Of a stretch of 43,403 nucleotides of DNA, positions 31,832 through 41,205 are shown one piece after another. Position numbers and translations under genes: made by a program. The stretch's first letter is position 1, and each line of letters begins with the position of its first letter. The DNA lies in contig NZ_KB893566.1 of assembly GCF_000374085.1 (NCBI RefSeq), positions 153 to 43,555 of the forward strand. The letters are read 5' to 3'. The notes below the pieces were generated by a model. It worked only from the letters and a program-made list of their open reading frames with translations. It had not been told where the DNA came from and searched no databases. Source of the stretch: Spirosoma spitsbergense DSM 19989 (GTDB lineage Bacteria; Bacteroidota; Bacteroidia; Cytophagales; Spirosomataceae).

Positions 31832-32112
31832 GTAGTTGATGATTAGCGGGCGAAGCTACTAAAAAACCGGGATGGTGCCGCTCCATTATCGACTAATTAG
31901 TGGCAGGATGGGCAATAACAGGTGTTGAGAAAGAGTACGTAGTGAAGCCCGATATGCCTACACTTTTTAGCCACTGCCGAAAAAGTAGATTTGACGCTCT
32001 GGCTGGATAAAGAATAAATCGTAAACTTATGATCGGATTAAGCGGTTCAATTCGGGGTAAGACCAACGGATAACCGTTGCTGTATTCGCCCTCGCTTATT
32101 ATTTACTGCTAT
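31832..32112. other. Intergenic region between divergent genes
   Basis: This 281-bp region separates the peptidase gene from the next plus-strand gene and should hold both promoters. A short palindrome AACGGATAACCGTT lies at about 32068-32081. No reading frame or long repeat was found. Confidence 0.35.
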
Positions 32113-32667
32113 ATGCCTGCTATTGAACCCGACCTCAAAAAAGCCATTGTCCGAATGTCGGGCCTGGAAAAAGACAAACTGCTGCTGCGCCTGGTAGCAA
32201 AAGATGTTGTCCTGACCGAACGACTCCAGTTCGAGCTGGTTGAAGAGGGCAAAACCATCGACGAACGGCGTAAACTGATTCGGGACTTCATCGACCGAAC
32301 CGCCCGCCTTCATGCCGACACGCCCGGCTGGCTGATGATGGATATGCGGACCGTGGCGGGTTACATCACCCGCCACATGAAAGTTACGAAGGATAAGTAT
32401 GGTGAGGTAGACCTGATGCTGTATACACTTAACACCTTCTACGACCATAACGCGCATCTTTTGCAGAAATACAACTCCCGTTCCGATTCGGCGGCCGAAT
32501 ACATTGCCAAGCGGACGGATATGATTCTCAAGAAAGTCGTTAAGCTCGACCCCGATTATTACATTGAATTCGCTGATAGTATCAATAAACTCCTCGGCTG
32601 GATGCATAACACAGCCCCCGCCCATTACGCCCGGCAGCTCGGCTTGCCCAAGGAATGGCAGGTGTGA
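32113..32667 (+). CDS. Hypothetical cytoplasmic protein
   Basis: A 184-residue charged, mostly helical protein that I do not recognise. It opens MPAIEPDLKKAIVRMSGLEK, with DKLLLRLVAKDVVLTERLQF and KTIDERRKLIRDFIDRTARL, and later DLMLYTLNTFYDHNAHLLQK and LDPDYYIEFADSINKLLGWM. There is no signal peptide or membrane segment. The Met at 32113 is preferred over non-ATG codons upstream because the conserved-looking part begins there. It is followed by a TIGR01777 epimerase gene after 102 bp on the same strand. Confidence 0.7.
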   Translation: MPAIEPDLKKAIVRMSGLEKDKLLLRLVAKDVVLTERLQFELVEEGKTIDERRKLIRDFIDRTARLHADTPGWLMMDMRTVAGYITRHMKVTKDKYGEVDLMLYTLNTFYDHNAHLLQKYNSRSDSAAEYIAKRTDMILKKVVKLDPDYYIEFADSINKLLGWMHNTAPAHYARQLGLPKEWQV

Positions 32668-32769
32668 TATTGATGCATTGCGTTGGTTGGCTTCGTCAGT
32701 CTACTTGAGCAATAAATAAACCCTGACTCGTCTCTGCTGGTTATCTTTCTATAAATGTACGTATGCAGT

Positions 32770-33687
32770 ATGAGTACAAATCAAACCGTTCTAATTACTG
32801 GTGGCACCGGCGACATTGGCCGTCGGCTGACGCAGTTGCTGCTCCAGCAGGATTATCAGGTTGCTTACCTAAGCCGAAGTAGCGAATCCATTCCTGATGT
32901 AACCGTCTACCAGTGGGATATAAAAAAAGAACACGTTGACCCGAAGGCCATTGCTACCGCCGATTATATTATCCATTTGGCGGGGGCTGGTATTGCCGAT
33001 GAACGCTGGACCGACAAGCGTAAAGAGGAGATTCTCAAAAGCCGTACCCAATCCACGGAACTGCTGACGCAGGCGCTGACCAGGAATAAACATCACGTAA
33101 AGTCATTCATTGGGTCCTCGGCCATTGGCTACTACGGGGCCGACACGAGCGACCGCCCTATGACGGAAACCAGCGTTGGCGGTACCGATTTTATGGCGCA
33201 GGTTGTACGGGCCTGGGAACGCTCCGAAGAACAGGTAGCGGCACTCGGTATCCGAACGGTGAAGTTGCGCACGGGCGTAGTGCTAACCATGACGGGCGGA
33301 GCGTTGCCCAAACTGGTACAACCCGTTAAACTGGGAGCAGGGGCCCCCATTGGGTCCGGGCAGCAGTACATATCCTGGATTCACCTCGATGACCTGTGCC
33401 GGATGTACATCCAGGCCTTAACCGACGAGTCGTGGCAGGGGGTGTATAACGCCGTGGCGCCCAGTCCGGTCACCAACGAAACCCTGACCCGTGCCATTGC
33501 TGATGTACTACATCGGCCCATGATTCTGCCCAACATTCCCACCTTTGTCATTAAGCTACTATATGGCGAAATGGCCATCGTTGTAACAGGCGGTAACTAT
33601 GTATTAAACAAGCGCATTGCCGAAGAAACCAATTTCAGGTATCAGTTTACCGATGTAAGAACGGCTCTGGAGAACCTGTTGGAATAG
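32770..33687 (+). CDS. TIGR01777 family epimerase-like oxidoreductase
   Basis: A 305-residue NAD(P)-binding protein of the extended-SDR, TIGR01777/YfcH group. It has VLITGGTGDIGRRLTQLL at the N terminus, HLAGAGIADERWTDKRKEEI (family signature), the catalytic region SSAIGYYGADTS with a YYG in place of YxxxK, VVRAWERSEEQ, LRTGVVLTMTGGALPKL and QYISWIHLDDLCRM. The ATG at 32770 is preferred to one at 32755, as it places the Rossmann motif at the normal distance. The physiological substrate of this group is unknown. It ends in a convergent hairpin shared with the enolase-like gene. Confidence 0.9.
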   Translation: MSTNQTVLITGGTGDIGRRLTQLLLQQDYQVAYLSRSSESIPDVTVYQWDIKKEHVDPKAIATADYIIHLAGAGIADERWTDKRKEEILKSRTQSTELLTQALTRNKHHVKSFIGSSAIGYYGADTSDRPMTETSVGGTDFMAQVVRAWERSEEQVAALGIRTVKLRTGVVLTMTGGALPKLVQPVKLGAGAPIGSGQQYISWIHLDDLCRMYIQALTDESWQGVYNAVAPSPVTNETLTRAIADVLHRPMILPNIPTFVIKLLYGEMAIVVTGGNYVLNKRIAEETNFRYQFTDVRTALENLLE

Positions 33688-33695
33688 GGTAAAAG

Positions 33696-33734
33696 GTCAT
33701 TAATGGTCATTGGTTGTCAATGACCATTAATGAC
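33696..33734. terminator. Hairpin between convergent genes
   Basis: A perfect 17-bp inverted repeat (33696-33712 with 33718-33734) around the loop GTTGT. The arms carry two GGTCATT units, so it is also a small tandem-unit palindrome. It lies 8 bp after the TIGR01777 stop and 9 bp from the enolase-like stop, and fits a bidirectional transcription barrier, though no long T run follows. Confidence 0.7.
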
Positions 33735-33743
33735 TAAAAGAAA

Positions 33744-35186
33744 CTAGCTCCATTCCCGGTCGGCGGAATCTTTCGTATTCCAATTATCGGTAGGGGCAAA
33801 CCAGGTAGCTCCTTTTTTGAGGAATTTTTTGGCGGCCTCTTCGTTCAATTCGACACCGAGACCGGGCCGGTCGGGAACTTTGACGAATCCCTTTTCAACG
33901 ATGGGTTTGATGCCCGTTACAATGTTCTCCCACCCGTCAACATCGACACCGTGGTGTTCGAGAGCAACGAAGTTTTCAGTAGCAGCTGCGCAGTGAACAT
34001 TAGCCATCATGGAAATGGGCGACCCGGCAAAGTGCATCGCCATCGGAATCCCGGCTTCTTCGGCATAGTCGCCAATCTTTTTAGTTTCCAGCAACCCACC
34101 CGATGAGGCCAGATCGGGATGAATCATATCGACAGCCCGCGCATCGATGAGTTTTTTGAAGCCTTCCTTCAGATAAATATCCTCGCCGGTTAGCGTCGGG
34201 GTATCTATTGCGTCAGAAATCTGTTTCCACTGATCGGTGTAGAACCAGGGGACTAAATCTTCCAGCCAGGCCAGCCGGAAGGGTTCCATCGCCTTACCAA
34301 TCTGGATGGCGGTATTGACATCGAAGTGCCCGAAATGGTCAGCAGCCAGTGGGGTGTCGTAGCCCACAATTTCGCGCACCCGTCCTACGTGGTCCACTAA
34401 TTTATCCAACCCTTTTTTAGTAACCTGAATGCGGGTGAAGGGGTGTTTTGTGGTGGAATAATTACCCACCTTTCCCGGTTCGGAATCAATCCACTGCCGC
34501 TTCACGCTCCAGCTATTTCCATTGACCAGTAGCCCTGGTTGATCAGCGAGCATACCGATCCCAAAATCCATTTTCAAAAATGTATAGCCCTGATCTTTAC
34601 GCTTCTTCATATTCTCCGCAAATCCCTCATATGTATCAGATTCCGGCGTATCGGCATAGAGCCGGATAAAATCGCGGTACTTTCCGCCCAGCAACTGATA
34701 CGCGGGTACGTTATAGGCTTTTCCGGCCAAATCCCACAGGGCCATCTCTACACCACAAACGCCACCAGCCGCCCGGCTTTGCCCACCAAACTGCTTTATT
34801 TGTTTAAAAATCTGTTCGACACTACAGGGGTTCTTACCCAACAGTCGGCTTTTGAGCATGAGCGCGTAGTTGGCACTGGCTCCATCACGTACCTCGCCCC
34901 AGCCTACCAGGCCCTGGTTCGTGTCGATCCGGATAATAGGACTACTGAAAGGCACTCCATTAAGAACGGCCACGCGCAAGTCGGTAATTTTCAGATCTGC
35001 CGGTTTGGAGTCGCGGGGAACTTTCTGGGTAATAAATTCCAGTTCCTGATCCACCGAATGTGGCCCCGGCTTGTTATCAAACATAAAACCAAGAGACAGC
35101 CCACCCAGACCGGCGTTGCGCAAAAAGTCACGGCGATCAGAAGAAGGAGAGCCGGAAGCGGCTAATCGGGAAAAAATGTTTTTCAT
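33744..35186 (-). CDS. Enolase-superfamily (mandelate racemase/muconate lactonizing) protein with Tat signal
   Basis: A 480-residue enolase-superfamily enzyme, probably a sugar-acid dehydratase or epimerase. The N terminus DRRDFLRNAGLGGLSLGF is a twin-arginine signal, so the folded enzyme would be exported. The capping domain has KITDLRVAVLNG and NQGLVGWGEVRDG. The barrel provides GVEMALWDLAGKAYNVPAYQ, the catalytic lysine motif YTFLKMDFG, metal ligands in AADHFGHFDVN, AWLEDLVPW and LTGEDIY, and the acid/base-side motifs MIHPDLASSGG and MAMHFAGSPIS. It is divergent from two secreted RraA-like genes, with 253 bp between them. The substrate is unknown. Confidence 0.88.
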   Translation of the reverse strand: MKNIFSRLAASGSPSSDRRDFLRNAGLGGLSLGFMFDNKPGPHSVDQELEFITQKVPRDSKPADLKITDLRVAVLNGVPFSSPIIRIDTNQGLVGWGEVRDGASANYALMLKSRLLGKNPCSVEQIFKQIKQFGGQSRAAGGVCGVEMALWDLAGKAYNVPAYQLLGGKYRDFIRLYADTPESDTYEGFAENMKKRKDQGYTFLKMDFGIGMLADQPGLLVNGNSWSVKRQWIDSEPGKVGNYSTTKHPFTRIQVTKKGLDKLVDHVGRVREIVGYDTPLAADHFGHFDVNTAIQIGKAMEPFRLAWLEDLVPWFYTDQWKQISDAIDTPTLTGEDIYLKEGFKKLIDARAVDMIHPDLASSGGLLETKKIGDYAEEAGIPMAMHFAGSPISMMANVHCAAATENFVALEHHGVDVDGWENIVTGIKPIVEKGFVKVPDRPGLGVELNEEAAKKFLKKGATWFAPTDNWNTKDSADREWS

Positions 35187-35439
35187 GGCAAAGGGGGTTT
35201 GGGGTTACGATTACAACGGCTGGCGTGGCACGTCTTCCGTTTGTGCAACGCTGTACGAGTATAGAAATAAGCGAACGTCAGTATTTTACTCATGCTCCGT
35301 TCTTTTTGATTTGACAAATAGGGATGCCTGGTAACTGACGAATGGGGAGCTCATAATCAGACCGATAGCCTGTTCTTTGACAGAATGAGCTGGGAGGGTA
35401 TTCATCTTAGGTAAGCGTATTGACCCCTTAAACCAAACC

Positions 35440-36378
35440 ATGAAAACGCAAACACGATTTTTGTTGACTGTCCTTACCCTGGCGGGGAGCCTGGTAGCCC
35501 ACGCCCAGCGGGTAGGGTCAACGCCCGACTATGTTACTGCTTTAACCGCCAACTGGAAAGGTGAGCGGCTACCGGATGGCCGCCCGAACGTTTCTGACCT
35601 GGTGCTGGACCGCCTGCAAAACTGTACACTGGAGCAAATATGGGGTTATCTGGGTAACAAAGGCTACCGAAATCAGGTGGAAAAAAACTGGATTATTCTT
35701 AAGCCCGGCGAAACTATGACGGGGCGGGTGGTAACGGCTCAGTTTATGCCCACACGTCCTGACCTTGACAGTATGGTGCGGGCAGTGGGCAAAGCCGAAG
35801 GCCGATCCCAGAAGGGGGGAATCAATATCTGGCCCATCGACATCCTGACCAAGGGTGATATTTACGTAGCCGATGGGTATGGCAAGATCAAAGATGGAAC
35901 ACTGATTGGCTCAAGCCTGGGTAATGCCATTTACGGCAAAACGGGAAAGGGGGTTATCTTCTACGGGTCGGTTCGGGACATGCAGGAACTGAAAGATACC
36001 AAAGGATTCAATGCCTGGGTGAAAGGCCATGACCCGTCGTACATCAAAGACATGACGCCTACCTCCATCAATGCCCCGATTCGCATTGGCGAGGTTACCG
36101 TGTTGCCCGGCGATGTGGTCTTTGCCAATGAATATGGGGTTGTTTTCATTCCGGCTCACTTGGTGGAAGGGCTGGTATCGGCCTCGGAAATGACGGGACT
36201 GCGCGATGAATTTGAGCGGGTATTACTGCAGCAGGGGAAATACCCATCCGGCGAAATTCATGGTGAATGGTCCGAAAAAATAAAGGGAGAGTTCAGAGCA
36301 TGGGTGGCCAAATACCCAAAAAAGCTAGCCATTACGAGTAAAGAAATAGAAACCTATCTGGCAAAAGAAGGCCATTAA
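35440..36378 (+). CDS. Secreted RraA-like aldolase/decarboxylase paralog 1
   Basis: A 312-residue protein of the RraA/HMG-CHA-aldolase fold. Its signal peptide is MKTQTRFLLTVLTLAGSLVAHAQ. The active-site parts of the family are kept: DIYVADGYGKIKDGTLIGSS and GVIFYGSVRDMQELKD, where the Arg-Asp pair binds substrate and metal, and the later PGDVVFANEYGVVFIPAHL. It should cleave or decarboxylate a 2-oxo acid, in the periplasm. It is followed after 12 bp by a paralog, so the two make one transcript, and both face the Tat-exported enolase-like gene. This suggests an extracytoplasmic route for sugar-acid breakdown. Confidence 0.85.
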   Translation: MKTQTRFLLTVLTLAGSLVAHAQRVGSTPDYVTALTANWKGERLPDGRPNVSDLVLDRLQNCTLEQIWGYLGNKGYRNQVEKNWIILKPGETMTGRVVTAQFMPTRPDLDSMVRAVGKAEGRSQKGGINIWPIDILTKGDIYVADGYGKIKDGTLIGSSLGNAIYGKTGKGVIFYGSVRDMQELKDTKGFNAWVKGHDPSYIKDMTPTSINAPIRIGEVTVLPGDVVFANEYGVVFIPAHLVEGLVSASEMTGLRDEFERVLLQQGKYPSGEIHGEWSEKIKGEFRAWVAKYPKKLAITSKEIETYLAKEGH

Positions 36379-36390
36379 TTGACGAACCCG

Positions 36391-37323
36391 ATGAGATTCA
36401 GTGCTGCTTTTTTACTCCTTTTTTGGGTTATAGTTTACGCTAACGTTCCCTTGTCAGCGCAAACAATTCCGAAAGACGAACTGGTTTTTCTAACGTCCTA
36501 CTGGAAAGGAGAACGCTTCCCGGATGGCCGCCCTAAAATTTCCGATGACCTGGTAGAGCGGGCCAAACACATTGGTATTGATGATGCCTGGACGGTTTTG
36601 AAGAATGAAGGTTACACCAATCAGTTTGAAGGTGGCTGGAAATTGATTCAGAACGATGTGCCGGTAACAGGGCGGGCTGTGACGGCGATGTTCATGCCCA
36701 GCCGACCCGATGTGGAAAAAAACATTAAAGACCGGGGAATTGCCAGACAGGGACGAAAAGGGAACACCAATACCTGGCCCATCGAAACGCTCACGAAGGG
36801 GGATGTGTACGTAGCCGACGCTTTTGGCAAAGTTGGCGGGGGTACGCTGATTGGGGCTACCCTGGGAAATGCCATTTTCAGCAAAACCGGAAACGGCGTT
36901 ATTTTCGACGGGGCCGCCCGCGATTTGCAGGAGCTACAGAACATCAAAGGATTCAACGCGTTTGTGCGCGATTTCCACCCCTCTTTTCTGGAAGAAATGG
37001 TGTTGATGGGTCTCAACTCCCCCATACGCATTGGCCGTGTCATGGTGCTGCCGGGCGATTTGGTTATTGCCCAGCGGGAAGGGGTTCTTTTTGTACCGGC
37101 CCACCTGGCCGAACAGGTTGTCGGCACCGCCGAGTTCGTTACCCGCAAGGATCTGTTTGGTTTCGAGATGGTTAAATCTGGCCGCTATACAACCGGTCAG
37201 ATCGACAGTCAGTGGACGGAAGAAATCAAGACGGAGTTTCTTGCCTGGTTAGGTAAGCACCCCGAAGCTGGCTCCATGACCAAAGCCGAGCTGGATAGAG
37301 TAATGAGTAAGCGAACCTGGTAA
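36391..37323 (+). CDS. Secreted RraA-like aldolase/decarboxylase paralog 2
   Basis: A 310-residue paralog of the gene before it. The start at 36391 gives a signal peptide (MRFSAAFLLLFWVIVYANVP, ending near LSAQ). Shared blocks include LTSYWKGERFPDGRPKISDD, TNTWPIETLTKGDVYVADAF, GGTLIGATLGNAIFSKTGNG, the Arg-Asp site in FDGAARDLQELQN and LPGDLVIAQREGVLFVPAHL. Both paralogs retain the active-site pair, so neither looks like a decayed copy. It is closed by a strong bidirectional terminator. Sequence divergence suggests an old duplication and perhaps a hetero-oligomer. Confidence 0.85.
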   Translation: MRFSAAFLLLFWVIVYANVPLSAQTIPKDELVFLTSYWKGERFPDGRPKISDDLVERAKHIGIDDAWTVLKNEGYTNQFEGGWKLIQNDVPVTGRAVTAMFMPSRPDVEKNIKDRGIARQGRKGNTNTWPIETLTKGDVYVADAFGKVGGGTLIGATLGNAIFSKTGNGVIFDGAARDLQELQNIKGFNAFVRDFHPSFLEEMVLMGLNSPIRIGRVMVLPGDLVIAQREGVLFVPAHLAEQVVGTAEFVTRKDLFGFEMVKSGRYTTGQIDSQWTEEIKTEFLAWLGKHPEAGSMTKAELDRVMSKRTW

Positions 37324-37340
37324 TAGAGATTTCTGGGGTA

Positions 37341-37378
37341 CAAAAAAACCTTCTTCCAAGCGGAAGAAGGTTTTTTTG
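37341..37378. terminator. Bidirectional intrinsic terminator
   Basis: A perfect 17-bp stem (37341-37357 with 37362-37378) and a 4-nt loop AAGC, having a run of A on one side and of T on the other, so it works in both directions. It ends the RraA pair from the left and the PpiD gene from the right. Confidence 0.93.
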
Positions 37379-37401
37379 TTGATGTTCCTTATGGCAGACT
37401 A

Positions 37402-39522
37402 CTAATAAAACTTAGCCCGTTTGTCCTCTACTTTAGCTGCGTCTTTGATGGCTTCGTTGATGTATAAGCCAATCCGTGACGTGTTGTTTTGCTGAATCTG
37501 CGTCTTGTACATCGCATAGTCTGCAACGGCCGGGGCTGGCGTTATCGACGTCGTTTCCATCATCAAAACACCACCTTCGCCAACAAATGGTTTCGAGCGT
37601 TTGCCCGGCTTGAGCCCAAAGGCCTTACCCAGCGCAACCGGGTCTACACCGGCACTACGCAGGAAACCTGTTGCCAGATTAACATCTTCGGCTGTTTCCA
37701 CCAACGCCCCAGAACCATACTTTTGGGCAATACTTTCCAGTGTGCCAGTGGCATTTCCCAATTTACTGGTAATCTGTTCCCCTTTCAGTTCATTACGAAC
37801 TTTGGCGGTCAGCTCATTACGGTAGTCATCTACCGTTACCTTATCCTTGTCGGTTTTGTTTGTTAGTACGGCAATGACGTATTGATCACCCACTTCAAAC
37901 GGTTCCGACACAGCGCCTACATCGGTTTTATCATTGAAGGCCCAGCGCACAATCTGCCGAACTTCGGTACCCGTCAGGGCATTGATTTGTGCTGCTCCTT
38001 CCGGAATACGCTCGGCGGTAGCCATAACCAGGCTCTTATCTTCCTTCACCTTCGCATCGAATTCTGCTTTCGTCTGTACATCCGAAGCAAACTGGTCCGC
38101 TTTCCGCAGGGCTTCATCCCGTGTAGTCTGACTAGGCGCAATCGTTTTACCGATGGCGGCAATGCGATACAATACGTTTGTTTTGGGTTCCGTCACTTTA
38201 ATGATATGGTAGCCAAATTCTGTTTCGATCAGGCGGGGAATCAATCCTTCTGACGTAGCGCCAAACACCGCCGACTCAAAAGGCTTTACCATTTGGCCAT
38301 TGTTCTTAAAATACCCAAGATCGCCACCGGCTGACCGGGAACCATCGTCGCTATTTGTTTGCGCAAGGGCCTCAAAGCTGGCACCACCCTGAATCTGTTT
38401 CAGGATACCCTCAGCCCGGCGACGGGCATCTGCTTTGGCAGAATCGGCCAGCCCTTTGGTCTGGATCAAAATATGGCTGGCACGGGCGGTGTAGTTGGTA
38501 TCTTTCTTTGTGCCGCCATATTTATAGATGAAATAGGTGTTGCCTTCGCGGAAGGGACCGTAAATGCCGCCCGGTGCAAAGGTTGGAATAGCATCCTGAA
38601 GCTGCTGCGGCATCTCACCGGCGGTCAGGTAAAGAGGGACCCGAACATCACTGTTTTGCTGGGCAAAAACGGAGTCATTTTGAGCCGCTCCCAACCCACG
38701 GGCCAGCGATTTGATTTCGCTGTACAGCGTTGCACTGTCTTCTTTGGACGGAGCCACCGAAAATGTTACGTACTGAATAGACCGGCTATCCGTGCCAGGG
38801 TACTCATCCTTATGTTTATCAAGGTAAGTCTGCAACTGTGAATCGGTCACTTTTACGGTCGTATCGTTGATCGCGTAGTAGGGAACGAACAAAAATTTCA
38901 CATTAGCCCTGGCATTCTGCGCCTGATATTCTTTCTGGGCTTCGGCCGTTGTGGCGAACACCGACATGGTCATCAACCCTTCGTACTTTTCGCGCAGGCG
39001 GTTCGATTTTAAATTATCTTCGAAACTAGCCCAGGCTGCCTGCTGCTGAAGCGGCAGATTTTTCAGCCCTTTGAGGTAGCTGATAATGGAGCTTTTATCG
39101 AAAACGCCGGTTTGTGGATTGGTAAACGCCTGCCGAACGGTAGGGCTTATGTTGTTTCCCTGCACCATGTCGACCAGTTCTTCGGGCGATACTGTAAGGC
39201 CCAGCTTGTCGAACTGTTTCTGATAGGCAATCTCGAACAGCATCTGATTCCAGGCTTGCTCCCGAATCTGACCCATTTCCTGCTCGGCTGGAGCACGGCC
39301 AGTCTGCTGTTCGTACTGCGCCCGAATTTCGTCTACTTTTGCATTGAAATCCTGGTAGTCAATGGATTGGCCGTCAATTACACCAACTTCCTGCTGGTTT
39401 CCACCAAACAGCCGACTACGGCCACCGAGCAAATCACCTCCTACAATGAACAGAAGTAAACTGACAGCAATGACGCCGACGGCTAACCCTGAACGTTCTC
39501 TAATCTTATTAATGACAGACAT
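37402..39522 (-). CDS. ppiD: PpiD-like membrane-anchored peptidyl-prolyl isomerase
   Basis: A 706-residue periplasmic folding factor anchored by one N-terminal membrane helix (GLAVGVIAVSLLLFIVGGDL, about 13-32). The first domain is SurA_N-type chaperone helices (QEVGVIDGQSIDYQDFNAKV, and EELVDMVQGNNISPTVRQAF). The parvulin domain is at about 345-440: ARASHILIQTKG, LAQTNSDDGSRSAGGDLGYF, MVKPFESAVFG and TEFGYHIIKVTE. A second, degenerate parvulin-like region follows. It assists folding of outer-membrane proteins. I chose the ATG at 39522 over a longer frame start at 39552, because it leaves a short basic N terminus before the helix. It is followed by a strong terminator. Confidence 0.9.
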   Translation of the reverse strand: MSVINKIRERSGLAVGVIAVSLLLFIVGGDLLGGRSRLFGGNQQEVGVIDGQSIDYQDFNAKVDEIRAQYEQQTGRAPAEQEMGQIREQAWNQMLFEIAYQKQFDKLGLTVSPEELVDMVQGNNISPTVRQAFTNPQTGVFDKSSIISYLKGLKNLPLQQQAAWASFEDNLKSNRLREKYEGLMTMSVFATTAEAQKEYQAQNARANVKFLFVPYYAINDTTVKVTDSQLQTYLDKHKDEYPGTDSRSIQYVTFSVAPSKEDSATLYSEIKSLARGLGAAQNDSVFAQQNSDVRVPLYLTAGEMPQQLQDAIPTFAPGGIYGPFREGNTYFIYKYGGTKKDTNYTARASHILIQTKGLADSAKADARRRAEGILKQIQGGASFEALAQTNSDDGSRSAGGDLGYFKNNGQMVKPFESAVFGATSEGLIPRLIETEFGYHIIKVTEPKTNVLYRIAAIGKTIAPSQTTRDEALRKADQFASDVQTKAEFDAKVKEDKSLVMATAERIPEGAAQINALTGTEVRQIVRWAFNDKTDVGAVSEPFEVGDQYVIAVLTNKTDKDKVTVDDYRNELTAKVRNELKGEQITSKLGNATGTLESIAQKYGSGALVETAEDVNLATGFLRSAGVDPVALGKAFGLKPGKRSKPFVGEGGVLMMETTSITPAPAVADYAMYKTQIQQNNTSRIGLYINEAIKDAAKVEDKRAKFY

Positions 39523-39710
39523 TTCGCTTTTAACAGTCAATTTAGCCCGCAAAATAACAATTTTCCTTCGTGCAATACAAGAGAAAAGTCGTTTCGTAAC
39601 GGGTGGTTGTGGGTACGTCGGCTTACGAAGGGTATCCGAATCAGGTAGTTTTGTACTGGTATAGTAGCCTGTGATGCCCCAGGAGAATACGAGCGGGTAG
39701 TAGCCGCAGC

Positions 39711-41099
39711 CTACTGACTAATTTCCTGGGTGATTGTGCTGCTCAGACGAAGGAGTTCAATTTCGGCTGCCTTCGCATTATACTCGGCCTCAATCAGGCG
39801 GGTTTGGGCATCGATGGCGTTACGCTGTACGTTACGAAATTCGACAAAGGTCGAGTTCCCAATGCGGTATCGGTCATACGCAATATCGACGTTCTGGTTG
39901 GCCAGCAGGTTATTCTGAACCTCTAAATTGAGTAGTTTCAAGCTGTTCTGGTAAATCTGATACGTTTGCGCCATGGCCGATTGAAGCTGTAATCGCTGAT
40001 CATTTTCCTGATTCTGGGCTATAATGGTATTGACACGGGCATTCTGAACCTGGCGTTTAAGGTTAAAGCCGTTGAAAATTGGAATGGTAGCCTGAATCAG
40101 GTAGGTAGGCCCTCCTGCCCGACCCGATCGGATACCAAAGCCCCCCTGGTTATCAATAAACTGATAGTTATACCCCGTCTGAGCCGTAACGAGCGGCAAC
40201 AGTTGCGCGTTGGCCAGTTCTACGTTCAGGTTGGCAACGGTACGGTTCAGTACAGCCGCAGCCAGTTGTGGGTTATTCGAACTCAGCGATTGCTGAAGCG
40301 GGGCCAGTTGAAGATTTGGCTGGGCGATGATGGTATCGCGAACAGAAAAATCGGTTTGAGGGTCGCGCACCAGCAACGTGTTCAGGATCGTCTTGGCATT
40401 CCGCAATGCCTGATCCTGCGAGAGTAAAGCCGCACTGTCTGTATTGTAGTCGACCTGTGCGCTCAGAAAATCTACTTTTGAGCGGGTCCCAACTTCATAA
40501 TTGGCCCGCGCCAGTTCAAGCCGTTCCCGCGAAATATCGAGTGCCTGACTAAAGGCAATAAACCGTTGTACCTGCCGAACAACATCATAATAACTGGTAG
40601 CCACCTGCGCCATTGTAGCCTCTACATTAGCACGGGTATTTACCGTGCTTATCTGAAGAAACTGCTGTAACTGCGTATAAAGCGACCGGCGGGCGTACCC
40701 ATTAAAGACGGTATATGTTACATTAACGCCTACATTACTGGTGCGGTTAAAAGCCCCATACACCTGCAACGGAGGCCGGGTTGCGTCCAGATACGTTTGC
40801 CGGAGGTTTTGCAGACTACCATTTGAATTCAGGTTGCCGGTTATCGTCGGCAGATAACCAGCGTTCCCCTTTGTATAGTTATTCCGGGCAATATCCTCCT
40901 GCGAGCGATTAATCTGAACCTGGTAGTTTTTCTCGACGGACTGACCAACAGCCTGTTGTAGTGTTAGTAGCTCCCCCGCCTGAGGCAGGGTGGCTATGGT
41001 ATACGTTCGTTGTTGAGCACGTTGAATCGCGTTAGGCGTTTGTTGAGATAAAGCGGGGAATGACAAAAAGATAAAAAGAATCCAACTGCTGCGTTTCAT
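39711..41099 (-). CDS. TolC family outer membrane efflux protein
   Basis: A 462-residue TolC-type outer membrane channel. The signal peptide is MKRSSWILFIFLSFPALSQ. Two repeats of the OEP domain are seen: LTLQQAVGQSVEKNYQVQIN, NYTKGNAGYLPTITGNLNSN, RERLELARANYEVGTRSKVD and LSAQVDYNTDSAALLSQDQA in the first, then ANLNVELANAQLLPLVTAQT, FGIRSGRAGGPTYLIQATIP and AYDRYRIGNSTFVEFRNVQR in the second. The helices form the periplasmic tunnel. No pump or membrane-fusion gene is adjacent in the window, so it could serve several exporters. It starts divergently from the amidohydrolase gene with 106 bp between. Confidence 0.92.
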   Translation of the reverse strand: MKRSSWILFIFLSFPALSQQTPNAIQRAQQRTYTIATLPQAGELLTLQQAVGQSVEKNYQVQINRSQEDIARNNYTKGNAGYLPTITGNLNSNGSLQNLRQTYLDATRPPLQVYGAFNRTSNVGVNVTYTVFNGYARRSLYTQLQQFLQISTVNTRANVEATMAQVATSYYDVVRQVQRFIAFSQALDISRERLELARANYEVGTRSKVDFLSAQVDYNTDSAALLSQDQALRNAKTILNTLLVRDPQTDFSVRDTIIAQPNLQLAPLQQSLSSNNPQLAAAVLNRTVANLNVELANAQLLPLVTAQTGYNYQFIDNQGGFGIRSGRAGGPTYLIQATIPIFNGFNLKRQVQNARVNTIIAQNQENDQRLQLQSAMAQTYQIYQNSLKLLNLEVQNNLLANQNVDIAYDRYRIGNSTFVEFRNVQRNAIDAQTRLIEAEYNAKAAEIELLRLSSTITQEISQ

Positions 41100-41205
41100 T
41101 GAATTGAGGTTAACAAGGACAATTAGTACAAAAATACGAGAAACTGCCATTAGCTGGTGTCTAATCAACTTTCACTTATCTTGCATACTTTCTCTTTTAA
41201 TCTGT

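Noticed and set aside
35187..35439. Small gene between the enolase-like and the first RraA-like gene
   Set aside because: Frames in the 253-bp interval are short, lack good starts and have no recognisable sequence; it is better read as a divergent promoter region.
36379..36390. TTG start for the second RraA-like gene
   Set aside because: The ATG at 36391 gives a normal signal peptide; the TTG start would place four extra residues in front without benefit.
41104..41205. Longer N terminus of the amidohydrolase
   Set aside because: It would bury the lipoprotein signal and overlap the promoter region shared with the tolC-like gene.
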